Assembly: GCF_052857255.1 (NCBI RefSeq)
Contig: NC_135505.1
Coordinates: 42,218,520-42,282,519 of the forward strand
Reading direction: 5' to 3'
Length of the DNA stretch: 64,000 nucleotides
Source of the DNA: Amblyomma americanum
Lineage: Eukaryota > Arthropoda > Arachnida > Ixodida > Ixodidae
Shown here: positions 1 to 9,900 of the stretch, piece after piece
Numbering within the stretch: the first letter of the stretch is position 1
How the letters are laid out: each line of letters starts with the position of its first letter
Position numbers and translations under genes: made by a program
Notes under the pieces: generated by a model
Databases searched by the model: none
The model's input: the letters and a program-made list of their open reading frames with translations, nothing else
What the model was told of the DNA's origin: nothing

Positions 1-1450
1 GTAATGAGCAAAGATTTCAGCACAGACCTTCAAGACATTACCGGGAACATCTTCGGGCCCGCTTGCCGAAGACACCTTTATGTTATTCAGCAGGTTTAAC
101 ACACCGTTGTATGTAATTGTTAGCTCAGGCATTGTCTCTTGCACATGGGCATCCATGACTGGCATTTCATGATGAGAGTTCGCTGCGAGAACAGACTTAA
201 AATAATCATTGAAACAGCATGCCTTATCAAAATCATCAGTTATAGGTTCAGCGCCGTTATTCAGTGCCGGAATACCGACTGACTCACGGCCATTAACTTT
301 AAGAAATTTCCACAGTTCTTTTGGATTACTCTGAATTTTAGCACCTAACTCCTTCATGTATCTTTTTTGCGCAGCTTTATTTTTAACTTTTATGTCTGTT
401 CCAAGAGCACGTACCTTTTCAAGAACTTTTGCGTCCCGGTATTTTTTGTACGTGTTTAGGAGACGACGCTTTTTCTTAATCAATAGTTTAGTTTCCTGAG
501 TTACCCACGGCTTGTCCTTGCGCCGCTTAGCTGATATGTTTTTGAAAGGAACATATTTGTCAATGAGCACATCAAGCTTCTGCTTAAATATGTCCCGCAG
601 CGCAGTAGCATCGAAACGCTGGCTCATGGATATGAAGTCTTGTAAATAGTTGGCAAGCTCGCTACATAGTGATGAGTAATCGCCTCTATCATAGAAGAAA
701 ATTTTCCTGGGGTGCCTGTGTGGCACTGAAGGCTGGGTCATTGGCACGTGTGCAACGACACAGTCGTGGTCACTGATACCTGGGATAATATAACTATCGC
801 GCACAAGTGAATCTCGGTTAGAAAAAAGCAAATCTAGAACAGACGAGGAACCATGGCATGACCTGGTTGGCTCCTTAACAAACTGATACAGGTCGTTTGC
901 AATAATGAGGTCGCGGAAATCAACGTACAGCTTTGACAGGTTGGTAAGACTGGTTTATTGTCAGCCCATGTAACTTCAGGCATATTGAAATCACCTCCAA
1001 TGATGTAATCGTTGTGCATCTTACTTATGAATTCAGAAAGGGATACAAATACATCTGGATTAGCCCGCATAGGAGAACGATAGAAACAGCCAAGCGTAAG
1101 CAGCTGCCCGTTCTCTAAATGTAGATTCCGCCAAACAGATTCTTCGCAGCCATTAAGTTCCGGCAGAGCAGAACAGCGAAGACTCGAGTGAATGAGCAGG
1201 AAAACGCCACCTCCACGTGAGTGTCGATCGCAACGGTAAGCTTCGAAATCTGCTGGAAAGATTTCGGAGCTGTGAATCGAATCGTCCAGCCAGGATTCAG
1301 TACCCATGACTACATGCGGTTGGACTGAGGAAATAAGCGTGGCAAAATCATCAGTTTTATTCTTTATGCTACGGCAGTTCACCACAAGTATAGTAAGATC
1401 AGATATGGACTGAATCCTGGCAAGACCGCCGTGAATGAGGCGCTGGAACC
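1..1450 (-). pseudogene. CR1-like LINE ORF2: endonuclease and start of reverse transcriptase (partial, frameshifted)
   Basis: This is the 5' half of a LINE ORF2 on the minus strand, running off the left edge. Reading leftwards from about 1450 there is an AP-type endonuclease, which nicks target DNA for retrotransposition. Its motifs are visible: NCRS, TESWLD, a GGGV segment, GGDFNMP, and after a frameshift near 950-960 the SDHDC motif with the catalytic histidine (about 750-775). From about 955 to 1 the second frame is open and ends in the linker and first segment of the reverse transcriptase (…SGPEDVPGN…). The RT catalytic core lies outside the window. The frame is open upstream of the first Met, so the true start is uncertain. 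The frameshift makes this copy inactive unless it is a sequencing error. Placement in the CR1/L2 group is by motif resemblance only. Confidence 0.85.
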
Positions 1451-1475
1451 CATTGCGCAGCTGCCTGGCCTTTTG

Positions 1476-2389
1476 TTAAGGTTTATGCTCAATAACCTGG
1501 TCTTGAGGTGGGTTATAAACGAACCACTTTTTGTTGATAAGCATTCTGTCATAACGAAGTTTGAAAGTAACTTTCTTGGCACGAGCATAGCTTACAAGCT
1601 TAGCTCGAGCCACCCGCACCGCCTGGGTGAAATCTTCGCGGATCGCGAAGTCTGTGTCTTTCACTTTATTTTGCAAGACAAAATGCGTTCCTTGTCTTTA
1701 AAGTTGCAGAATCGAATGACTATCGGGCGGTTTTTACCGTCTTGGAACTGGCCAATACGATGCGCACGTTCAATACTTTCTGAATGAACGGGCTCACCCA
1801 ACTGGTTTAGACAGAAGGCACGAGCCCTTTCTTCAGATTCACTCCATGTCTCTGTAGCCGAGTCAGCCAAACACAGAAGAACCAGGTTATTTCTTCTTGA
1901 TCTGTTGTTCGCATCATCAAGCGATGTCTTAAGCTCGGCCAAATTCCGCGCTAGATCATCAACGGCTTGTGGTTGAGCAGATACGCAAGCAGCCTCATTA
2001 CGTTTTATGACTTCCATATCATTTTCGAGAGCTGAAACTCTACCCAGAAGACCATCCAGAGATGTATTCATGGCATTTTGGTTCTCTCTTATTGCCTGCA
2101 GTTTTTGAAGGAAATTAGATTGGCCCAGTTCTAAGCGCTTAACAACTGCAAAGATCCCAGCGATAGTGGCAGTATCGGTGGTTACACCCAGTGTACTCGA
2201 TGTACTGTTTGCGGAATCAGGGCCAGGATTGCTTTCAACGTCCCCGGAGAGCATCAGTAAAAGTGACTCAAACCGAACAATACACAATCTATAAAGGCAT
2301 GGCACACTCGCACGAGACGAAACAGGTCGCTGGGGCACGACACCGCAATAACACAGCGATTCGAACTCCGGTAACAAGAGGCAGGGCAC
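1476..2389 (-). pseudogene. LINE ORF1 protein with 2A-like motif, frameshifted
   Basis: ORF1 of the same LINE, just upstream of ORF2. The first 242 codons (2389 to 1661) hold a short N-terminal leader, a 2A-like motif at residues 49-57, a Ser/Thr-rich linker, a heptad-like stretch (about residues 70-145) that looks like a coiled coil, and an RNA-binding core with the pattern RRNNLVL…IERAHRIG…RPIVIRF…KDK seen in L1-type ORF1 proteins. The C-terminal segment (DFTQAVRVARAKL…) continues in another frame from 1676 to 1476, so a frameshift lies at about 1661-1676. In related elements the product is an RNA-binding trimer that packages the LINE transcript. It is followed closely by ORF2. Confidence 0.8.
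2219..2245 (-). other. 2A-like ribosome-skipping motif (GDVESNPGP)
   Basis: Residues 49-57 of ORF1 read GDVESNPGP, matching the D(V/I)ExNPGP consensus of 2A sequences. It is preceded by a leucine-rich stretch (SLLLML), as in active 2A peptides. In such sequences the bond between the last Gly and Pro is not formed, so the 48-residue leader would be released separately. 2A motifs are known near the N terminus of some non-LTR retrotransposon proteins. Confidence 0.85.
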
Positions 2390-2397
2390 AATTAACT

Positions 2398-2751
2398 AAC
2401 CTGGGCGAAAAAGACGTGTAAACGCATGGCCGCAACGATGTCGTGCCCAGGGAGCCTCGCACTGAGTGGCCGCTTAAGTAGCCGTTCCACAGAAGTACCG
2501 CCCATTGGTTGTTGCCAGATGAGCTGTTGCGTCGGAGTCAAGCCTGGATGCATACACGGATAAGCTTCAAAGCCACGATGCGGTCGCTCCAGAGCACTGC
2601 TGTCCGCCTTGTTGAATGACACAGAAGTAGATTCATGCCTTGCGGCATTCCACGGTAGGTCAGGATCCTCTGATGTAGCACCCAGCAGTGACAGAGTCAG
2701 AACCTGGGCGAAAAAGACGTGTAAACGCATGGCCGCAACGATGTCGTGCCC
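2398..2751. repeat. 51-bp direct repeat flanking 252 bp in the LINE 5' region
   Basis: The 51 bases at 2398-2448 recur exactly at 2701-2751, 303 bp apart. Both lie just upstream of LINE ORF1. This could be the remains of tandem 5'-UTR monomers or a target duplication around an inserted 252-bp segment. No coding sequence is recognised between the copies. Confidence 0.85.
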
Positions 2752-3460
2752 GTGTCGGAGTATGCATAGAATTCCAGTGAATGATATGGCCTGTGCTTTG
2801 TTGGTGCTACATTTGCAATTCAAGTCGCGTTGGTGTTATTTGAAACGTCGTGGAATCTTCTATCTCACCAAGAAAAGATGGGAAAGCTGTGCCCTCACAC
2901 CACGAATCGAACCAGAGCTGGCGGCTCAGCTTCAAGTTTACACAACAACGAGCACACTTTCAGAGCACGGGGATTGTTTGTTTCAGGTCTGTGACAAAAA
3001 CTGAGCAAACAACCACCTTTAAAAATAATTATTCACCTTCGTATTAAACGATGTGTAAAACAGGCCGCCAGCTGCTTATTTGTCTCCTTTATTTGCCTCT
3101 CCAGCTGTGCTCGAATCACTACAGAACCCCCTTTGATGGAGCAAGGCTTTAAGCAATGACTAGTACAACTCAAGGCACTGTGGCAAAAGGGTTTTTGCTA
3201 TGCAGGAAAGCTGACTTTTGGATATTTGCAAAGGATAGAGTAGCTCTGCAAGGTTCTGTATTCTAGACACTGTTCTAATTCTCATTGCCTGATGAGTGCT
3301 TATTTGTGAATATCTTCAGTACTGCTGAGGGTACATGTTATAAATGATTAGGCAACTATAATAACCGTGAATATTCAGTTAGATTCATGGAAAACAAACT
3401 GGCTATAGGTAAATATGTTAATTTGTGTCATTTGGATGTTTCTTCTTAAAATTTCTGCAG
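2752..3460. other. No recognised gene; AT-rich non-coding DNA
   Basis: I see no conserved reading frame or structured repeat here. The right end carries a pyrimidine-rich tract and CAG that would serve as the splice acceptor of the next entry. Confidence 0.5.
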
Positions 3461-3570
3461 ATGGTCTTGGCGAATATATCCGGCTGCACCCTGTTCCAAA
3501 CCTGGCGGATGCAGAGAGGCTCCGAAAAATGAACAAGAACATTGCGTGCTTGTTGCGGGATGTTTGTTGA
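3461..3570 (+). CDS. Candidate terminal exon of an unrecognised gene
   Basis: A pyrimidine-rich tract ending in TTTCTGCAG (to 3460) is followed by 110 bases open in one phase and closed by TGA at 3568-3570. The peptide starts GLGEYIRLHPVPNLADAERL and ends LLRDVC. Its composition looks like real protein: charged, non-repetitive, with balanced hydrophobic residues. I do not recognise the family. No partner exon was identified upstream. It could be a host gene 3' end carried between transposons, or a chance open stretch. Transcript data would decide. Confidence 0.4.
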
Positions 3571-3668
3571 GTGGATTAGACCTCATCTGACGCAATAATC
3601 AATCTGGGCTGGCCCCTCGGCAAGAAAAAAGGAAATACATGTCACATATATTAAGGGGAAAAGAGGGT

Positions 3669-4250
3669 CTTAGGAAAAAAATTTTATTAATGAAGTGACA
3701 ATTATGAAGTCTTCGGGGAACATGTATTCTTGCGTGCTGATTCCAAATATGAAATTTAATTTCATGTGCAACAATTTCTTGAGCCCGTATGCAATATGTT
3801 ATGTAACTTTTTGTGGAGAGCTTTCAAGAAATCCTGCTGCAAAAAACTTGCTAGAATGTATGCCATTGGTTTCTCTTACATTAACACAGAAGTTGAGTTA
3901 TAGAATTTTGAAGTTGTCACTTCAGAAACAGGAAGACAAATTTTTCTTCCCGTTTGTGAAGTACCAAGTTCAAAACCCTGTAACTCAACTTCTGTGATAG
4001 GCGGGATAATAATTTTACCCTTATTGCATAACTTGTTGTCAAGACAAGCGGATGGCATACATTCTAGCAAGTTCACTGCACCAAAATTTTGTTAAATCTT
4101 TCCACAAAAAGTTACATAACATATTGCATCAAGTCAACAAGGACTTGTACATTAAATTAAATTCCACATTTGGAATCAGCATGCAGAAATACATGTTCCC
4201 TGAAGATTTCATAATTGTGACTTCATTAATAAAAATTTTTTTTCTTAAGG
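3669..4250. repeat. Long imperfect palindrome (foldback element)
   Basis: The left arm (about 3669-3940) matches the reverse complement of the right arm (about 3950-4250). Shared landmarks include TTATTAATGAAGT near both outer ends, GGGAACATGTATT, TGCAATATGTTATGTAACTT, and CTTGCTAGAATGTATGCCAT. The centre lies near 3944, around AAATTTTT. Arms differ by scattered substitutions and small indels, so it is not recent. It contains no gene, and this layout fits a foldback MITE. Several short frames in it are by-products of the symmetry. Confidence 0.85.
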
Positions 4251-4277
4251 AGCCTAAATTTAATTTTTTAAGAAAGG

Positions 4278-4786
4278 TGTGAAGCAGACGACGTGGATTA
4301 ACCAAAGAATAAAGAAGAAGAAGCATTCGGTGAGGTGGAGAGAGATGAATGGTGGAGAAGAGAAGACGACGACGACAAGGCTTACGTGTACTAACGGGAA
4401 GGCTATAAAAGGGCGACTGAGAGCGAGGCACGGGGGGAACAGCAGAGAAGCAGAGGCTCCGGCGGGTCAGGGACGCATCGGCTGGAAGAGAGCGACGCCG
4501 GCTACTGCTCCGGTGAGCTCGCGTTCTACGGCTTCGCATCGTGGACTCCCTGCCGTGCCTGAGCCCATTCAGGGGAGTTAACGGAGGACGCTACCACCTG
4601 CTACGGCCAGGGGTGTCTCCAGCGCTGTAACCACCCATCCGGGTGGTGCCCCCAATGCCAACAACACCGGCATTACCTCCACGGGCGCTTGGACCGGGAG
4701 CTGGTACTACGCAGCCAGTGACGTCGCCAGCGACACCAGCCCAAGCACGTCGAACGCCGCCTCGACGCCGGCTACTGGATTCATAC
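4278..4786 (+). mobile_element. Left part of a probable solo LTR, split by the Gypsy element
   Basis: This segment begins TGTGAAGCAG, contains a TATA box at 4404-4411 and GC-rich sequence after it. It appears to resume at 10965-11201, which holds AATAAA (11125-11130) and ends …TTACA. Together they have LTR layout: promoter, transcribed region, polyadenylation signal, TG…CA ends. No matching target duplication was found, so the LTR call is tentative. Confidence 0.4.
4404..4411 (+). promoter_or_regulatory. TATA box
   Basis: TATAAAAG in the context GGCTATAAAAGGGCG, followed by purine-rich and then GC-rich sequence. It would place a start site near 4435. It probably belongs to the LTR-like sequence around it. 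Confidence 0.5.
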
Positions 4787-5403
4787 TGCCGCGAATATTT
4801 GCAGTGTTTATTCGTTTTTCAAATCTGCCGCGACACCACCTTATCGCTTTGTTTGCGACGCAAGACGCGACTAGATTTATCTCGATTGATCGCAGCCAGG
4901 CAAAGCTGATTCTACGTTGTTCCGGAATGTTCTAGTAACTTTGCGCCCTTTATCTCGAATGTTCGCTATCAGCTTTAAATTGAGCACGGCCGACAGCGGC
5001 GGGCATTCTGTTCGACGACCGCCGAGCACGCTTGTCGCTTCGCCGCCGCCGAGTGATTCAGTCCATTTTGGGTGCAAGTCAGCCCAATAAACAGTTCTTT
5101 TAGAAGATCCTTTCATGGTTCATGGGGATTTAACGTCCCAAAGCGACTCAGGCTATGAGAGACGCCGTAGTGAAGGGCTCCGGAAATTTCGACCACCTTG
5201 GGTTCTTTAACGTGCACTGACATCGCACAGTACACGGGCCTCTAGAAATTCGCCTCCATCGAAATTCGACCGCCGCGGCCGGGATCGAACCCGCGTCTTT
5301 CGGGCCAGCAGCCGAGCGCCGTAACCACTCAGCCACCGCGGAGGCAGAAGATCCTTTCGTCCGTCTTCATCGCTGCTTCGACTGCCGTCACCACTACGTG
5401 ACA
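4787..5403 (+). repeat. 5' LTR of the first Gypsy element (with SINE insertion)
   Basis: Starts TGCCGCGAAT and ends CTACGTGACA. Without the 231-bp SINE and its 13-bp duplication it is 373 bp, the same length as the 3' LTR. AATAAA occurs near 5087 (GCCCAATAAACAG) and would be the polyadenylation signal. No clear TATA box is seen. Confidence 0.93.
5115..5345 (-). mobile_element. tRNA-derived SINE (Ruka-like)
   Basis: Read on the minus strand, the head is tRNA-like, with an A-box TGGCTGAGTGG and a B-box GGTTCGATCCC that would form an RNA polymerase III promoter. An unrelated body follows. The 13-bp duplication AGAAGATCCTTTC lies at 5102-5114 and 5346-5358, proving insertion after the LTR was formed. 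The head resembles class II tRNA (Ser/Leu type). Six copies of this family or its longer form occur in the window. Confidence 0.92.
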
Positions 5404-5421
5404 TCTGGTGGAGGTGCGGGG
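5404..5421 (+). other. Candidate primer binding site
   Basis: Immediately after the 5' LTR comes TC then TGGTGGAGGTGCGGGG. The TGG pairs with the universal CCA tRNA end, as expected of a PBS. I could not match it confidently to a specific tRNA. Confidence 0.5.
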
Positions 5422-5430
5422 TAGCCTTCC

Positions 5431-6783
5431 ATGTTCCGGACGCCCCCTTCAAGTCGTGAAGCCAGCCCTGAGCGCTTCGCACCCGAGAACGAGCCAGCAG
5501 CTCAGCGAGCCAGCCGACGTCTCCAGGGAGAGGAGCCTGAGTTCGGGAAACTGCCGGACCGCACAAGACAGCGAAAAGACGCGGCTACGAGCACCGCAAT
5601 CTCGCCGAAGATGTCGACACCGATCATACTGCAGCAGCCGCGGGTGCCGCCAACTTTCAATGGATCCCTAGGCGAAGACCCTGAAGAATGGTTGGATCAA
5701 TTTGAGCGCGTGGCGTCATTCAACAAGTGGGATGATGCGGCAAAGATTGGACACGTTTTTTTCTCATTGGATGGCTCCGCACGCACGTGGTACGAAAACT
5801 ACGAGTCGTCCCTTACGACATGGGAGCTATTCAAGAGAGAATTATTGAAGGTATTTACCAGTGTCGTGAGGAAAGAAAGAGCCGAACGACTCCTCGAGTC
5901 CAGGATCCAGCTTCCGAATGAGCCCGTCCGCAGTTACGTCAAGGAGATGAAGCGCCTATTTCGCCGTGCCGATCCCGGGATGACCGAGGAAAAGAAAGTT
6001 CAGTTCTTAATGCGCGGCGTAAAAGAACAACTCTTTGGCAGCCTCGTCCGTCAGCCGCCAAAAACGGTCGAGGAATTCATGCAGGAAGCCTGCATGATTG
6101 AGAAGACCCTCGACGTCCGAGCTCGGCAGTACAACCGCCCTTCCTCTGCCTATGCAATCCGTTCGGACACGCCGGCGACCACCAGCGACAGCTTGCGGGA
6201 CGTTATCCGCGAAATCGTCCGAGAGGAGCTACGCCGATTACTGCCATCCTCCCCACAGCCACAAGCATCGACTCTGATGGACGTGGTACGGGAAGAAGTG
6301 CAACAGGCACTTGGCACCCCGACGGCCACAGAACCCCAGGCCATGACCTACGCCGCTGCAGTAAGGACTGCTCAGCCCCAACGACAACCCCCACGTCCTC
6401 CCCGAGATGAGCCACTTGGTCCACAACGCCGCCTCCCAGCCCCCGCCCGCCCAGCCTATGACCGACGCTCAAGCCCCAGGAAATGCGACGCCTGGAGGAC
6501 TTCCGACAACCGGCCGTTGTGCTTCCATTGCGGTGAGGCCGGCCATATTCTTCGTCACTGCCCGTACCGACGTATCGGTCTTCGAGGATTTGCCGTTAAC
6601 GCCCCACGACCACGCTTCGGACAACGTCCGCACGAAATCGACGAGTACCTGCGTCGAGAAGAGTACACGCCGAACCGCTTTTCGCGCTCACCATCGCCGT
6701 CAACCTCGCGCTTTGCGTCGCCACGCCGCAGCTACGCAGCCGCGGTACGAGCAAGGTCGCCCAGCCCCCGCAGGGGAAACTAA
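5431..6783 (+). CDS. gag: Gag polyprotein, first Gypsy element
   Basis: 450 residues, starting 27 bp after the 5' LTR. Residues about 84-190 match the Retrotrans_gag capsid pattern (EEWLDQFERVA…ARTWYENY…WELFKREL), which assembles virus-like particles. The C-terminal part is rich in Arg, Pro and Ser and holds one zinc knuckle, C364-X2-C367-X4-H372-X4-C377, for RNA binding. The frame is intact. It ends with TAA at 6781-6783. Pol lies in another frame that opens only at 6815, so a simple frameshift at the gag stop cannot join them. Confidence 0.93.
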   Translation: MFRTPPSSREASPERFAPENEPAAQRASRRLQGEEPEFGKLPDRTRQRKDAATSTAISPKMSTPIILQQPRVPPTFNGSLGEDPEEWLDQFERVASFNKWDDAAKIGHVFFSLDGSARTWYENYESSLTTWELFKRELLKVFTSVVRKERAERLLESRIQLPNEPVRSYVKEMKRLFRRADPGMTEEKKVQFLMRGVKEQLFGSLVRQPPKTVEEFMQEACMIEKTLDVRARQYNRPSSAYAIRSDTPATTSDSLRDVIREIVREELRRLLPSSPQPQASTLMDVVREEVQQALGTPTATEPQAMTYAAAVRTAQPQRQPPRPPRDEPLGPQRRLPAPARPAYDRRSSPRKCDAWRTSDNRPLCFHCGEAGHILRHCPYRRIGLRGFAVNAPRPRFGQRPHEIDEYLRREEYTPNRFSRSPSPSTSRFASPRRSYAAAVRARSPSPRRGN

Positions 6784-6914
6784 AGGCAGCAACCTCTGGA
6801 GGTGAGGTTGCTAAACGCTAAACGCCGAAGATCCTCCACCGACCACGCCCCATGAAGACGCTGCACCCGCGACGCCGCATGAAGAACCGACACTCGCTGC
6901 ACCGACGCCGCACA
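6784..6914 (+). other. gag-pol spacer
   Basis: gag stops at 6783. The pol frame is closed by TAA at 6812-6814 and open from 6815. The first pol ATG is at 6917, about 130 bases after gag. Pol may therefore begin by re-initiation or from another transcript, unless this copy has a small indel here. Confidence 0.7.
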
Positions 6915-6916
6915 CA

Positions 6917-9900
6917 ATGAGAACCTCGACCACGACGCAAGCTACCTTGAAATCGACTCCGCCACCCAGAGGAGCTTCGACCACACGCCCAACCCGTGAC
7001 TCGCATACGCGACGAAGCCGTGACCCGACGCCGAGAGCGACATGCAATGCAAGAGCCAGGACCTCCGACCTAGAAGTGACTATCGACGGCCGGAAAGTTG
7101 CCGCTCTAGTCGACACAGGAGCTGATTACTCGGTGATGAATGGAACATTCGCTGCGCAGCTCAGAAAAGTCACAACGGCTTGGGACGGCCCACAAATTCG
7201 CACCGCTGGGGGCCACCTCATTACGCCATCAGGACAATGCACAGCGCGAGTGACTGTCAAAGGACATACCTATCCTGCGACCTTTGTTGTGCTACCGCAA
7301 TGCTCCCGCGAAGTGATCTTGGGTATGGATTTCCTTAATGAGCATCAGGCGATCATCGACCTGCGATCCAAGCTGATCACGCTTTCGACGGACGAAGTCA
7401 TCGCTTCGATGAAAACTCGGGAAAATCACGTTGCCCTAAGTGTCCTGGAGGAAGAAGTGAGCGTCCCACCCCGTTCAAGCGTTATCGTGACCGTAGGCGC
7501 CACGAAAGCCATAAACACTGAAGCCATCATCGAGGGGAACATGCAGTTGCTACTAGACCGAGGAATCAGCATCGCAAGAGGCATCGCACATTTCCGCAAT
7601 GGCCAGGCCGAAGTACTGCTGACTAACTTCAGCGAAGAATACCGGCATATTAACAGAGGAACGACGATTGCTTTCTACGACGAAATATCTGACGTACGAG
7701 ATTCCTTCGCTCTCTCCGACCCCTCCGCAGAAGATCCGCCTGACCAAGAGAACTCGCCCACTTTCGACATCAACCCAGCCCTGCACCGGAACAGACAAGA
7801 CCAGATCCGCAATCTGCTTCAAAACTACAGTGAGTGCTTTTCGACATCGCCGAAGGTGCGACAGACGCCAATTGCCAAGCATCGCATTATAACGGATCAA
7901 CACGTCCGACCTCTCCGTCAAAGCCCCTACCGTGTGTCTCCGCGAGAACGACAAGCCATCCGGGACCAAGTCGAAGAAATGCTTCGCGACGACGTCATCC
8001 AGCCTTCAAACAGCCCATGGGCGGCACCGGTTGTTCTAGTGAGAAAGAAAGACGGCGCACTTCGATTCTGCGTGGATTACCGCCGCTTGAACAACATAAC
8101 AAAGAAGGACGTCTACCCCCTCCCCCGCATCGACGACACACTGGACCGCCTCTGCAACGCCAAATATTTCTCATCGATGGACCTCAAGAGCGGCTACTGG
8201 CAAATTGAGGTCGACGAAAGAGATCGCGAGAAGACAGCATTCATAACTCCGGATGGGCTGTTTGAGTTCAAGGTGATGCCATTTGGTCTCTGTTCCGCAC
8301 CAGCGACGTTTCAGCGAGTAATGGATACAGTGCTGGCAGGCCTGAAGTGGAAAATATGTCTGGTATATTTAGATGACGTCGTTGTCTTCGCCTCGAACTT
8401 TGAAGAGCACCTCAAAAGACTTCGAACAGTACTAGACGCAATCAAGTCGTCTGGCCTAACCTTGAAAGCAGAGAAATGCCACTTTGCCTACGAAGAGCTG
8501 CTGTTTCTAGGCCACATCGTTAGCAAGGAAGGAGTACGCCCAGACCCGCAGAAAACAGCCGCTATTGAACAGTTTCAACCGCCGGCCGATAAGAAAGCAG
8601 TGCGCAGATTTCTCGGACTATGCGCATATTACCGACGATTTGTGAAAAACTTTTCGCGCATCGCCGAGCCCCTGACCCAACTGACGACGGCAGACGTGCC
8701 GTTTAAATGGGAAGCGCCGCAAGCAGAAGCCTTCAAAGAACTTCAGCGTCGTTTACAGTCCCCACCGATCCTTGCGCATTTTGATGAAAACGCCGATACT
8801 GAAGTTCATACCGACGCAAGCAGCGTGGGACTAGGCGCCGTTCTCGTTCAAAAAAGTGACGGGCTGGAGAAGGTCATCGCATACGCTAGCCGTTCCCTTT
8901 CTAAGGCCGAGGCTAACTATTCGACCACTGAGAAGGAGTGCCTTGCCATCATCTGGGCTACGTCGAAATTCCGCCCCTACTTCTACGGACGGCCGTTCAA
9001 GGTGGTCAGCGACCACCACGCGCTCTGCTGGCTTGCCAATTTGAAGGATCCCTCTGGCCGACTCGCTCGATGGAGTCTGCGGGAGTTTGACGTCACCGTC
9101 GTTTACAAGTCCGGACGCAAGCACACTGACGCCTATTGCCTCTCACGAGCCCCTGTAGATGCACCGCCGCTGGACGACGATGAGGACGCCTTCCTGGGAC
9201 CCATCAGCGCAAGCTCTTTTGCTCAGCAGCAACGCTCGGACCCCAACCTAAAAGGCCTCATCGAGTACCTGGAAGGCAAGGTTTCTTCACCCCCCGCTTC
9301 ATTCAAGCGAGGACTGTCTTCTTTCTGTGTGCAGAATGAGGTCCTTGTGAAGAAGAACTTTACAGCGAACAAAACAGCCTACCTCCTTGTTGTACCTACT
9401 TGTCTCCGCGAAGAAGTTCTACAGGCTTCACACGACGAGCCGGCAGCTGGACATCTCGGGTTTACTCGCACCCTCCGCCGCATTCAAGACAAGTATTACT
9501 GGCCCCGACTGTCTGCCGATGTCGCACACTATGTGAAAACATGCCGAGATTGTCAGCGACGAAAGACTCCTCCCACACGACCAGCAGGATTTCTGAACCG
9601 CATTGAACCTCCCTCAAGACCCTTTCAGCAGATTGGCATGGACTTGCTTGGCCCTTTTCCAACGTCAACATCTGTAAATAAGTGGATCATCATAGCGACC
9701 GACTACCTGACCCGCTACGCCGAGGCGAAAGCCCTACCGAACGGAACAGCAGCAGAAGTGGCCAAATTTTTCGTGGAGTGCATTCTTCTTCGACACGGCG
9801 CCCCCGATGTGCTCATCACGGACAGAGGAACAGCATTTACGGCGGAACTCACGCAAGCCATCCTGCGCTACAGCCAAACCAGCCACCGGAGGACAACTGC

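Noticed and set aside
4279..4909. Plus-strand frames of 100 and 88 codons
   Set aside because: They cover purine-rich and GC-rich LTR-like DNA, and the second crosses the Gypsy 5' LTR boundary, so cannot be an old gene.
5148..5345. tRNA-like sequences with A and B boxes (also at 14.9, 30.8, 36.6, 37.3 and 56.7 kb)
   Set aside because: They are heads of dispersed SINEs with target duplications and unrelated bodies, not functional tRNA genes.
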